Shown one piece after another: positions 16,296 through 23,979 of a DNA stretch of 64,000 nucleotides. Origin of the DNA: Polymorphospora lycopeni (GTDB lineage: Bacteria > Actinomycetota > Actinomycetes > Mycobacteriales > Micromonosporaceae); the NCBI RefSeq assembly GCF_042237075.1, contig NZ_JBCGDC010000003.1, positions 72,062 to 136,061 of the forward strand. Reading direction: 5' to 3'. A model generated the notes under the pieces. It was given only the letters and a program-made list of their open reading frames with translations, searched no databases and was not told where the DNA came from. The position numbers and the translations under genes are program-made. The stretch's first letter is position 1. Each line of letters begins with the position of its first letter.

Positions 16296-17152
16296 CCGAG
16301 CGCAGTGAGGTGGGGATTCCGCGGAGCATCCTCTACACCCCGGCGCTGTCGCTGGACCGGGTCGTCAAGGCGTGGAACTACGACGCCGACGTCCATCTGA
16401 TCGACCTGGAGGACTCGGTGCCGCCGGCGGAGAAGCCGGCCGCGCGCACCGTGTGCCGGGACGCGCTGGAGAAGGCGCCCAAGCCGGCGAACATCGCGGT
16501 TCGGATGAACGAACTGCGCGGTGTCGCGGCGGTGCAGGACCTGGTCATGCTCACCGAGTCCCGGGTACGGCCCGGGATCGTCATGATGACGATGGTGACC
16601 GACGCGGCCGAGATCGAGGTGGTCCGCCGGATCCTGGCGTCGGCGGACGCGCACCCGGAGATCTACGTGACGGTCGAGACCGTGGAGGCGGTCGTCGACA
16701 TCGACCCGATCGCGCGGGCGGCGGACGGCCTGGTTCTCGGCTCGGCCGACCTGGCCGCCACCCTCGGCGTCGGGATCACCTGGGAGGCGATGCTCGCCGC
16801 CCGGCAGGCGATGGCGCTGGCCTGTGCCCGCTACGGCATCGCGTGCATCGACACCGCCAACTTCCGGCTCACCGAGCCGGCGGTCCTGGCCGAGGAGACC
16901 GCCCGGATCCGGACCCTCGGCTTCCACGGCAAGGCGACGGTGCATCCCAGCGAACTCGCCGTCATCAACCAGGCGCTGCGGCCGAATCCCGACGACCTGC
17001 GCCTGGCCCGCCGGGTGACCCAGGCCGTCGGGGCGGCGGGCGGCGGGATCGCCGTACTCGACGGGAACATGGTCGGCCCGCCGTTCGCCCGTATGGCCCG
17101 CGACACCGTGGCCCGTGGCGACGCGTGGACCGCCCGGTTCGGTGCCGGATGA
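16292..17152 (+). CDS. CitE-like HpcH/HpaI-family lyase/aldolase
   Basis: 286 residues from ATG 16292. TIM-barrel CitE-like features are present: LIDLEDSVPPAEK (about 33-45), IAVRMN (Arg, about 69), YVTVETVEAV (Glu, about 129-138) and LGSADLAATLG (Asp, about 150). Relatives (malyl-CoA lyase, Rv2498c) join or split an acyl-CoA and an oxo acid. Two genes later a MaoC protein of the type usually paired with CitE completes a malyl-CoA to fumaryl-CoA module. Its stop overlaps the next start (ATGA). I propose condensation of a 2-oxo acid with an acetyl- or malonyl-CoA unit. Confidence 0.85.
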   Translation: MTERSEVGIPRSILYTPALSLDRVVKAWNYDADVHLIDLEDSVPPAEKPAARTVCRDALEKAPKPANIAVRMNELRGVAAVQDLVMLTESRVRPGIVMMTMVTDAAEIEVVRRILASADAHPEIYVTVETVEAVVDIDPIARAADGLVLGSADLAATLGVGITWEAMLAARQAMALACARYGIACIDTANFRLTEPAVLAEETARIRTLGFHGKATVHPSELAVINQALRPNPDDLRLARRVTQAVGAAGGGIAVLDGNMVGPPFARMARDTVARGDAWTARFGAG

Positions 17153-18105
17153 CCGGCCCGGTGACGGTCACCGCGGCCGGCATGGCGGGCAGCCGCCGCC
17201 TGATCCGGGTGATCGACACACTGGGGGAGATGTTCGTCGACCTGGCCGCCGGCCGGACCCGGTCCCCGGCCCGGACGGTGCTCGAGCACGGTCCGCAGCG
17301 GGTGCTCCTGGTCAGCCCCGCGATCTGGGAGCAGCGCGGTGTCGGCAGCGTCAAGATCACAACGCTGACCCCGGACAACCCGGAGCGCGGGCTGCCGCTG
17401 ATCCACGGCGTCGTCGCGTTGACCGACCTGACCACCGGGCAGATCACCGCACTGCTGGACGGTGCCGAGTTGACCGCGATCCGCACCGGCGCGGTCGCCG
17501 CCCTGGCGACCCGCTGGTGCACCGCCGACGACGCCGACGATCTCGCCGTCATCGGTGCCGGGGTGCAGGCCCGCTCGCTGGTCCGCGCGGTCGCGGCGGT
17601 GCGTCGCATCCGTGCCGTGCGGATCTTTTCCCGGACCCGGTCCCGGGCCGAGGAGTTCGCCGACGAGGTCCGCGACACCGCACCCCATCCGGTCCGGGTC
17701 GAGGTCTGCGACACGGCCCGGGCCGCCGTCCGGGACGCGCCGATCATCTGTACGGCGACGTCGACCAGTGCCGACAGACCCGTGCTGGCGGCGGACTGGG
17801 TGGCGTCCGGGGCGCACGTGAACGTCATCGGCGGCACGCATCCGGACGCGATCGAGGTCGAACCCGCCCTCCTCGCCGACGCGGTCGTCGTCGTCGAGGA
17901 CCGGACCGCGGCCCGTGACGGCGCCGGTGAGGTGCGGGCGGCCCTGGCCGCCGGGCTGATCCGTCCCGACGACCTGTGCGAGTTGGGTGCGCTGGTGACC
18001 GGCGAGGTCCGGGCCGGTGGCCGGACCTCGGTCCTGCGCACCGTCGGGATGGCGATCGAGGACACCGCCGCCGCGGTGGCGCTGCACGAGGCGGCCGGCG
18101 GATAG
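17149..18105 (+). CDS. Ornithine cyclodeaminase / mu-crystallin family protein
   Basis: 318 residues from ATG 17149 (ATGA overlap). It has the family's dimerisation half, with GSVKITTLTPDNPERGLP (about 65-82) and LDGAELTAIRTGAVAALAT (about 104-122), and a Rossmann half with DLAVIGAGVQARSLVRAV (about 128-145). Members reduce cyclic or open imines, deaminate ornithine to proline or dehydrogenate amino acids with NAD(P). Last gene of the plus-strand operon; its stop is 3 bases from the convergent MaoC stop. Making an unusual amino acid or reducing an intermediate of the pseudopeptide is inferred. Confidence 0.87.
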   Translation: MTGPVTVTAAGMAGSRRLIRVIDTLGEMFVDLAAGRTRSPARTVLEHGPQRVLLVSPAIWEQRGVGSVKITTLTPDNPERGLPLIHGVVALTDLTTGQITALLDGAELTAIRTGAVAALATRWCTADDADDLAVIGAGVQARSLVRAVAAVRRIRAVRIFSRTRSRAEEFADEVRDTAPHPVRVEVCDTARAAVRDAPIICTATSTSADRPVLAADWVASGAHVNVIGGTHPDAIEVEPALLADAVVVVEDRTAARDGAGEVRAALAAGLIRPDDLCELGALVTGEVRAGGRTSVLRTVGMAIEDTAAAVALHEAAGG

Positions 18106-18108
18106 GGC

Positions 18109-18600
18109 TCAGGAGTGGTCGCGGCGGCGGACCATGAACGACCGTTCGAAGACGATGACGGTCTCACCGGTGGATTTCTCGCCGGTCGTCTCGACCGTGA
18201 CGATGCCCAGACCGGGCCGCGACCCGCTCAGCCGCTTGTGCAGGATCCGGCTGGTCGCGTAAAGGGTGTCGCCGACGAACACCGGGTCGCGCAGCCGGAC
18301 CTTGTCCCAGCCGAGGTTCGCCACCGCCCGCGCCGACAGCGCCTGCACCGTCATCCCGCCGACCAGACACAGCGTGATCCCGCTGTTGACCAGGACGCGG
18401 CCGTAGTCGGTGCCGCTGCCGTAGTGCTCGTCGAAGTGCAGCGGATGCTGGTTCATGGTCAGCAGGGTCAGCCAGGTGTTGTCGGTCTCGGAGATGGTGC
18501 GGCCCGGCCAGTGCCGGATCACCATGCCGGGCTCGAAGTCCTCGTAGTCGCCGCCGTGTTCCTCGCGGTATTCGTTGCCTCCCACATGACGCAGCGTCAT
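18109..18600 (-). CDS. MaoC-family (hot-dog) acyl-CoA hydratase/dehydratase
   Basis: 163 residues from ATG 18600, preceded by GGAGGTGTGTGC. Single hot-dog domain with the acidic/histidine site region TMNQHPLHFDEHYG (about 49-62) and FVGDTLYATSRI (about 104-115). The sequence resembles mesaconyl-CoA hydratase/beta-methylmalyl-CoA dehydratase and the MaoC protein next to citE in mycobacteria (Rv2499c). It would dehydrate the CitE-type product to a fumaryl-like CoA ester. It is divergent from the second ATP-grasp gene across 150 bases and convergent with the oxoamine operon. Confidence 0.84.
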   Translation of the reverse strand: MTLRHVGGNEYREEHGGDYEDFEPGMVIRHWPGRTISETDNTWLTLLTMNQHPLHFDEHYGSGTDYGRVLVNSGITLCLVGGMTVQALSARAVANLGWDKVRLRDPVFVGDTLYATSRILHKRLSGSRPGLGIVTVETTGEKSTGETVIVFERSFMVRRRDHS

Positions 18601-18750
18601 GCACACACCTCCGGGTTCCCGCGTCGACGCGGCCCACGCCACATGAATGCTAGTCTATTGATCTTATCGTCCTGGATGGATCAGGCTCGTTCTGAACGGA
18701 TCCGCTCGCCGGGCCGACCGGCCCCGCACACAGCCTCCGGGGAGCGTCAC

Positions 18751-20112
18751 ATGGCCACGTTCGACGACGCGCGCGCTACCCGGCCGGCCGGGCACCCGTG
18801 GTTCGGCAGCCACCGGCTGACCCCGGCCGCGCCGGCCGACACGATCCGCCGGATGCTGCGCCACGAACTGCGCGACACCGGCTGGCCCTACCAGCGGGTC
18901 CTGCCCGCCGCGCCGATGGCCATCCCGCGCGCCTCGTACGCCGAGGTGTTCCGGGCGTCCACCGCGCTGCTCGACCTGCTGCGCCGTACCGCCCTGGAAA
19001 CCGCGCCCACCACCGAAGGCAGGCTCGCCGCCTACCGGATGCCGCCCACCGAGGACCGGCTGTGGATGTCCGACCCGTTCGTCGAGGAACGGTACGCCGA
19101 CAGCGTCGTACGGCCGGACCTCGTCGTCGGCCCCGACGGGCCACGGATCCTGGAGTTCAACGTCAGCGGCGCGCTCGGCGGCGTACTCGAGACGCACTCC
19201 CGCATCGAGGTGTGGCGCCGCCTGCACGCCGACGAACAGGGGCGCGTCCCCTACGGCTCCCCGGACCCGTTCGCCGTACGCGCCGACATGTTCCGGTCGC
19301 TGTGCGCCGAACTGGGGGTCGCGCCGCGGGTCGCCGTCGCCGGCAGTGCCCGCGTGCACGGCGTCGAGAGCCGCTATTTCCAGGTCGAGGCCGAACACTT
19401 CAACAGCCACGGGCTGACCGCGCGGTTCTTCGAGCCAGAGGAGCTGGTCGAGGCGTGGGACTGTGCGCCGCATCTGCGCTATCCCGTCGGGCTGCGTAAC
19501 CTCACCATCCCGGACTGGCTCGACGCCGGCCTCGACACCTCCCCGGTCCAGGACGCGCTCGACCACGGCTGCCTGCTGGTCGGCACCCAGACGTCGACGT
19601 TCCTGCACAGCAAGCTGACCCTCGGCCTGCTGTCGGAGGGCCGGCCCTGGATGACCACGGCCGAGCGGACCCTCGTCGACAGATACCTGCCGTGGACCCG
19701 GGTTCTCACCGACCGCGGCACCACCCGCGACGGCCGCGACGTCGACCTGCTCCCGTACGTGGTGAAGCACCGGGAGGAGTTGGTGCTCAAGGCCGGCCTG
19801 GGGGAGAGCGGCAAGCAGGTCGTCCTCGGGCGCGACGTCGACCAGGCGGCGTGGGAGGCCGCCGTCGACGCGGCGGCCGACGGCACCAGCATCGTGCAGG
19901 AGTTCGTGGTGCCGCAGACGTGCCGGGTCACGCTGATCGCCGACGACGCGGACGAGCCGTACGACGCCGAGGTCGCCCCGGTGCTCGGGCCGCTGCTGTT
20001 CGGCGGCCGCCCCGCCGGCCTGTTCTGCCGGTTCTACGGCGACGGCTCGGCCGGGATCGTCAGTGTCCGGGCGGGCACCAGCAGTTCCGACAACTGCGTG
20101 GTGGCGGTCTGA
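18751..20112 (+). CDS. ATP-grasp-type ligase (paralogue 2 of the biosynthetic cluster)
   Basis: 453 residues from ATG 18751. It aligns by eye with the ligase at 8396: ILEFNVSGALGG (about 131-142), then a long middle region, YLPWTRVLTDRG (about 311), DVDLLPYVVKHREELVLKA with the nucleotide Lys (about 331-349), VQEFVVPQ (about 382) and a C-terminal SAGIVSVRAGTSSSDN strand. Two such ligases in one cluster suggest two amide bonds, hence a tripeptide-like product. Its stop lies in a hairpin shared with the convergent DUF4184 gene. Confidence 0.75.
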   Translation: MATFDDARATRPAGHPWFGSHRLTPAAPADTIRRMLRHELRDTGWPYQRVLPAAPMAIPRASYAEVFRASTALLDLLRRTALETAPTTEGRLAAYRMPPTEDRLWMSDPFVEERYADSVVRPDLVVGPDGPRILEFNVSGALGGVLETHSRIEVWRRLHADEQGRVPYGSPDPFAVRADMFRSLCAELGVAPRVAVAGSARVHGVESRYFQVEAEHFNSHGLTARFFEPEELVEAWDCAPHLRYPVGLRNLTIPDWLDAGLDTSPVQDALDHGCLLVGTQTSTFLHSKLTLGLLSEGRPWMTTAERTLVDRYLPWTRVLTDRGTTRDGRDVDLLPYVVKHREELVLKAGLGESGKQVVLGRDVDQAAWEAAVDAAADGTSIVQEFVVPQTCRVTLIADDADEPYDAEVAPVLGPLLFGGRPAGLFCRFYGDGSAGIVSVRAGTSSSDNCVVAV

Positions 20113-20126
20113 CCCGGTCGGGTCAG
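20109..20126. terminator. Bidirectional hairpin containing both stop codons
   Basis: CTGACCCG-GT-CGGGTCAG is a perfect 8-bp stem. It contains the TGA of the ATP-grasp gene on the plus strand (20110-20112) and the TGA of the DUF4184 gene on the minus strand (20125-20123). There is no T-tract. Confidence 0.6.
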
Positions 20127-20881
20127 CGCGGGGCCGGGCCGTCGCGTCGGGCCAGCACGGCGTAGCCGGCGGCCAGGACGATGACGGCCGCCAGTCCGGC
20201 GCCGCCGCCGTTGGTGACGGCCAGGAACACCATTCGCCGCGGTGTCGCGTCCTCGGTGAGGGCCAGGGCGGCTCCGATGACAGTGGTGAGCCCGATGGCC
20301 GTCCAGGCCGCCGCCACGAGCATCCGGCCGGCCGGCGGCCGCTGCCCGGTCGCGTTCCGGGGCGGTGCCGTACGCCACCACCGGAACAGCCAGATCGCCA
20401 CGGCGACGGCACCGGCCACCGTGCTGGCGTACTGCGCCCAGCGGTAGCCGGCCATCCCGAGGTGCGGCTCGGCCAGCCAGCCGATGTGGGTGGCCCCCCA
20501 CATCCCGTCGTGGGTGAACGAGTCCCACAGCACGTGGGTCGCCGCGCCGGCCGCCAGCGAGACGACAAGCATCGGCGCGAGGCGGACCGGCCGGGGCCGG
20601 GGCGTCGCGGGCCGGACCAGGCGCTCGCGCAACCGGGCCGGTGAGATCGCGGTCAGGAAGCGAGCGAGCAGGCCGTGCCACAGGGCGAATGCCAGCAGAC
20701 CCAGCAGCACGTCGACGCCGAGGACGCCGGCGACCGAGTGGGTCAGCGTCGCCGACACCGGCAGCGGCAGGTAGTAGGGCAGGTCGGGAACCATGCTCCC
20801 GACCACCAGGGCGGACGGCACCAGCCACGCCACCCGCGCCAGCGGCAGCACGGCCGCGATGTGACTACCCGTGAACGGCAC
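20123..20881 (-). CDS. DUF4184 family integral membrane protein
   Basis: 252 residues from GTG 20881 (GGAAGATGGC upstream). The protein begins MPFTGSHIAAVLPL, the conserved DUF4184 start, and has about six membrane segments. WDSFTHDG (about 120-127) and the N-terminal SMVPDLPYY resemble the His/Asp-containing motifs of YdjM/metal-dependent membrane hydrolase-like proteins. The function of the family is unknown to me. It lies outside the biosynthetic cluster, facing it. Confidence 0.8.
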   Translation of the reverse strand: MPFTGSHIAAVLPLARVAWLVPSALVVGSMVPDLPYYLPLPVSATLTHSVAGVLGVDVLLGLLAFALWHGLLARFLTAISPARLRERLVRPATPRPRPVRLAPMLVVSLAAGAATHVLWDSFTHDGMWGATHIGWLAEPHLGMAGYRWAQYASTVAGAVAVAIWLFRWWRTAPPRNATGQRPPAGRMLVAAAWTAIGLTTVIGAALALTEDATPRRMVFLAVTNGGGAGLAAVIVLAAGYAVLARRDGPAPR

Positions 20882-20908
20882 GCCATCTTCCCGTTCGTCG
20901 ACGACGGT

Positions 20909-21010
20909 CTAGCGCCGGGACCTCGCGAAGGCGATCAGACCCGCCGCGACGGCGACCACGACGACAAGACACAACAGCGCGAGTACGTGCACCGGCCTGA
21001 TCGCTCCCAC
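20909..21010 (-). CDS. Small single-span membrane protein
   Basis: 33 residues from GTG 21010 to TAG 20909: a short basic start (GAIRPV), a hydrophobic stretch of about 20 residues (LALLCLVVVVAVAAGLI) and a basic tail (ARSRR). The composition and positive-inside ends are typical of real actinobacterial miniature membrane proteins. Only a weak ribosome site (AGGG) is visible. It is 28 bases upstream of and co-directional with the DUF4184 gene. Confidence 0.5.
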   Translation of the reverse strand: MGAIRPVHVLALLCLVVVVAVAAGLIAFARSRR

Positions 21011-21063
21011 GCGCGGACCCTAGCAACGCGACGGGCGTGCCGGCCAGCCCGCGTACCGGGTGG

Positions 21064-21603
21064 TCAGGAGCCGTCGCGGGGGTCGGTGAGGGTCGACGAG
21101 GTCACCGCGACGTCGGTGAAGGAGGTGGTCAGCCCGTCACCGGTCGGGGACTGGCTGCTCACCCCGACCCGGTGACCGTCGACCGGGCCGAGCGTGAAGA
21201 GGCGGGCCAGCGACCAGCGGACCCCGTCCGCGGAGTGGTGGAAGGTGTAGACCTCGCCGACGCGGGAGACCCGCAGCCAGGTCTCGCCCGGCACCGGGAC
21301 GGCGACGCCGTTCGCGTCGTCGGAGACACCACGGGTGACTACGGTGACGATGGTGTCCGCGCCCTCCGGGGAGCGTTCCAGGGCCAGCTTCGCCCACGTG
21401 TCCGGGCCACCGTGCACGAAGAGCGCCCCGGCGTCGAAGGTGGCCCGAAGCTGCGCTCGTACGCGTGCCCTCAGTTGGAAGTCCCCGTCCGGCGCGACCA
21501 GGCGCAGCGGTGCGCTGGCGGTCGCGGCCCCGGTGGCGGGATCGATGAACCAGTCGGTGCCGGCGTCCGCGCTGAGCGGTCCGGTCAGGCTTTCGATGTC
21601 CAC
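21064..21603 (-). CDS. DUF1349 / concanavalin-like domain protein
   Basis: 179 residues if GTG 21603 is used (GAGGAG 6 bases upstream); ATG 21609 would add two. The sequence reads as a jelly-roll: DWFIDPATG, DFQLRARVRAQL, GALFVHGGPDTWAKLALERS (about 78-97), ETWLRVSRVGEVYTFHHSAD (about 123-142) and a final TSFTDVAV strand. DUF1349 proteins (YeaD/regulation-of-enolase-like) bind or process sugars, but the exact activity is unknown. No signal peptide, so cytoplasmic. Confidence 0.8.
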   Translation of the reverse strand: MDIESLTGPLSADAGTDWFIDPATGAATASAPLRLVAPDGDFQLRARVRAQLRATFDAGALFVHGGPDTWAKLALERSPEGADTIVTVVTRGVSDDANGVAVPVPGETWLRVSRVGEVYTFHHSADGVRWSLARLFTLGPVDGHRVGVSSQSPTGDGLTTSFTDVAVTSSTLTDPRDGS

Positions 21604-21730
21604 GTCCATCTCCTCGGTATGGCCGTGCTGGCGGAGTTCCCGGACCGCCGGGATCCGAGGGGCTGCACGGCAGGATCGAGTATCGACGGCTGACGCTCCA
21701 GCGTCCAGAGTGGACGAAGTGGGCGGCGGC

Positions 21731-22915
21731 TCATCGGTCGGCGGGGCCGGCCAGGTGCTCCAGTTGGTTACCGGCGATCCGGCGTACGGTCTGGTCCGGG
21801 TCGTCGGTGTAGCGGTGGAGGATGTCCGCGGCGGCGTCGGGCGCGAGGTGCCGGACGGCGAGCGCGACCCGCTGCCGGACCGCCGGGTCCGGGTCGTTCG
21901 CCAGCCCGACCACGAGCGTGGCCAGGTGTGGCGATCGCTTGCCGGCACCGGCGAGCCCGCCGACGGTGGCCGCCCGCACCGCCGGCTCGCCGTCCTCCGC
22001 CAGGGTCGTCAGCGCGGGGATGACGCGCGGATCGGAGTCGACGGCCTTCGCGAGCGCGACGGCGGCCCGGGCCCGTACCTCCGGGTCGAGGTGGGCGGCG
22101 AGCGCCAACAGCGGGTCGACCGCGGCCGGCCCGCCGACCGAGCCGAGGGCGTTCCGGGCGGTGTCGCGGACGTGCCGGTCGGGGTCGCGGTGCAGCCGAA
22201 GCAGCGCGGGCGTCGCCTCGGCGCTGCCGATCTGCCCGAGGGCGTACGCGACCAGGGACCGTACCCGTGGTTCCCCGGCGGTGGCGAGCGCGGCCAGCGG
22301 GGCGACGGCGTCGACCCGGCCGGTGCCGCCGAGCCGGCTGATCGCCGATGTCCGGACCTGCTCGTCAGCGTCCCGGAGCGCGAGCACGAGAGTGCGGAAC
22401 GCCCGGTCGTCGCCGGCGGGATCGTGGATCGAGCCGATCGCCATGGACCTGACCCGCGGGTCGGGGTCGGTCGCGGCGGCGGCCAGCAGTTCGGTGTCCC
22501 GCGCGTCGGTCAGGAAGCCGAGCGCCCACAGCCCCTCGCGACGCAGCTCGGCGGTGTCCGCCCCGGCGAACTCGAGCCCCGTCCGGCGGGCGGTGTCCGG
22601 ATCGCCGTGCAGAAGGTCGATGATCTCGGTGCGCAGGCCGTCCTGGTCGTCGCCGAGGTCGCGGCCGGCGGCGCGCAGGAGGACCGGGAGCGCGGCGCCG
22701 CCCTGGATGCCGGCGAGGATGCCGGCGACCAGGTCACGGCCGTAGAAGTTCCTTTCGTCGAGGAACCGGTCGAGGGCTTCGTGCAACAGGGGTACGAGAG
22801 TGGTGTCCCCGGACTCGGTCAGCGCGGTGACGGTCGGCTCGATGTCGTCGTAGTCGGCCTCCAGGTCGACCGCATGCCGGACCACGGCTGCCAACGACGC
22901 ACGCCTGTCGATCAT
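21731..22915 (-). CDS. HEAT-repeat (PBS lyase-like) protein
   Basis: 394 residues from ATG 22915. About nine helical repeats of roughly 31 residues are visible, each with a DPDPxVR or similar turn (DPDPRVRSMAIGSI, DADEQVRTSAISRLG, AGEPRVRSLVAYALGQIG, DPDRHVRDTARNALG, DPEVRARAAVALA, DPDPAVRQRVALAV). No catalytic domain accompanies them. Such solenoids serve as protein-interaction scaffolds. Nothing in the neighbourhood identifies a partner. Confidence 0.83.
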   Translation of the reverse strand: MIDRRASLAAVVRHAVDLEADYDDIEPTVTALTESGDTTLVPLLHEALDRFLDERNFYGRDLVAGILAGIQGGAALPVLLRAAGRDLGDDQDGLRTEIIDLLHGDPDTARRTGLEFAGADTAELRREGLWALGFLTDARDTELLAAAATDPDPRVRSMAIGSIHDPAGDDRAFRTLVLALRDADEQVRTSAISRLGGTGRVDAVAPLAALATAGEPRVRSLVAYALGQIGSAEATPALLRLHRDPDRHVRDTARNALGSVGGPAAVDPLLALAAHLDPEVRARAAVALAKAVDSDPRVIPALTTLAEDGEPAVRAATVGGLAGAGKRSPHLATLVVGLANDPDPAVRQRVALAVRHLAPDAAADILHRYTDDPDQTVRRIAGNQLEHLAGPADR

Positions 22916-22961
22916 CCGGGCAGCCTGCCACAGCCGACCGTCGGTGTCTCGCCCGATCCGG

Positions 22962-23909
22962 TCAGTCGGTGCGCGCGCGGGTGAAGGTCTGGCGGTAGGC
23001 GGCCGGCGGTACGCCGAGCTGATCGCTGAAGTGGCGGCGCAGCGTGGTGGCGGTGCCCATCTCGGTGCGGGCGGCGATCTGCTCGACGCTGAGGTCGGAG
23101 GTTTCCAGCAGTTCCTGGGCGCGGCGGATCCGTTGTGTGTGCAGCCAGCGCAGCGGGCTCGTCCCGGTGACGGCGGTGAAGTGCCGGGTCAGGTTGCGGG
23201 GGCTCATCCCGGCCTGCCGGGCGAGTTCGCGTACGGTCGTCGGCCGGTCCAGGCGGGCCAGGGCCCAGGTCATCAGGTCGGCGAGGACGTGGTCGCGGCC
23301 GTGGGCGACCGCCGCGGGAATGTACTGCGCCTGTCCGCCGGGCCGGTGCGGGGGCACGACCAGGGTGCGGGCCAGGGCGTTGGCGACCGCCGTGCCGTGG
23401 TCGCGCCGGACCAGGTGCAGGCACAGGTCCATGCCGGCGGCCTTGCCCGCCGAGGTGAGCACGTCGCCGTCGTCGATGTAGAGGACGTCCGGATCGACCC
23501 GTACGACCGGGTACCGGTCGCGCATCAGGGTGGTGTGGGCCCAGTGGGTGGTCGCCGGCCGGCCGTCGAGCAGGCCGGCCTCGGCGAGGACGAAGGCGCC
23601 GGTGCACAGCGACGCGATCCGCGCGCCGGCCTCGTGCGCGGCGCGGACGGCGGCGACGAGGGTCGGCGGCGGCGGTTCGGCGGCGTCGCGGCACGACGGG
23701 ACGATCACGGTGTCGGCCTCGACCAGGGCGTCCAGGCCGCGCCGGATGCCTGCGTTCAGCCAGCCGCCGACCCGGGCGCCGTCGTCGCCGCAGATCAGGA
23801 GGTCGTACCAGGGGTCGGCGAGCCCACGGTCGATGCCGAAGACCTCGCAGGCCGCGGCGAGTTCGAACAGCGGTGTTCCGTCGGTAACGGCCAGTGCCAC
23901 CCGGTGCAT
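22962..23909 (-). CDS. GlxA-family transcriptional regulator (DJ-1/PfpI + AraC HTH)
   Basis: 315 residues from ATG 23909. The N-terminal DJ-1/PfpI domain (about 1-170) shows the nucleophile-elbow-like SLCTGAFVLAEAGLL (about 98-112). A double AraC-type HTH follows (about 220-310): TVRELARQAGMSPRNLTRHF and SVEQIAARTEMGTATTLRRH. It diverges from a saccharopine-dehydrogenase-like oxidoreductase across 70 bases containing an imperfect inverted repeat, so it may control that gene and itself. The ligand is unknown. Confidence 0.92.
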   Translation of the reverse strand: MHRVALAVTDGTPLFELAAACEVFGIDRGLADPWYDLLICGDDGARVGGWLNAGIRRGLDALVEADTVIVPSCRDAAEPPPPTLVAAVRAAHEAGARIASLCTGAFVLAEAGLLDGRPATTHWAHTTLMRDRYPVVRVDPDVLYIDDGDVLTSAGKAAGMDLCLHLVRRDHGTAVANALARTLVVPPHRPGGQAQYIPAAVAHGRDHVLADLMTWALARLDRPTTVRELARQAGMSPRNLTRHFTAVTGTSPLRWLHTQRIRRAQELLETSDLSVEQIAARTEMGTATTLRRHFSDQLGVPPAAYRQTFTRARTD

Positions 23910-23942
23910 GTCCGAAACTGTACGGGGCGTGGCGTTACGGAC
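23910..23942. promoter_or_regulatory. Imperfect inverted repeat between the GlxA regulator and the oxidoreductase
   Basis: GTCCGAAAC (23910-23918) and GTTACGGAC (23934-23942) are inverted with one mismatch in nine. The position between two divergent starts suggests an operator for the GlxA-type regulator. Confidence 0.4.
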
Positions 23943-23979
23943 ACTCGTGCCCGGGCCCGGTCGACGCGAGGCTCGGTGG

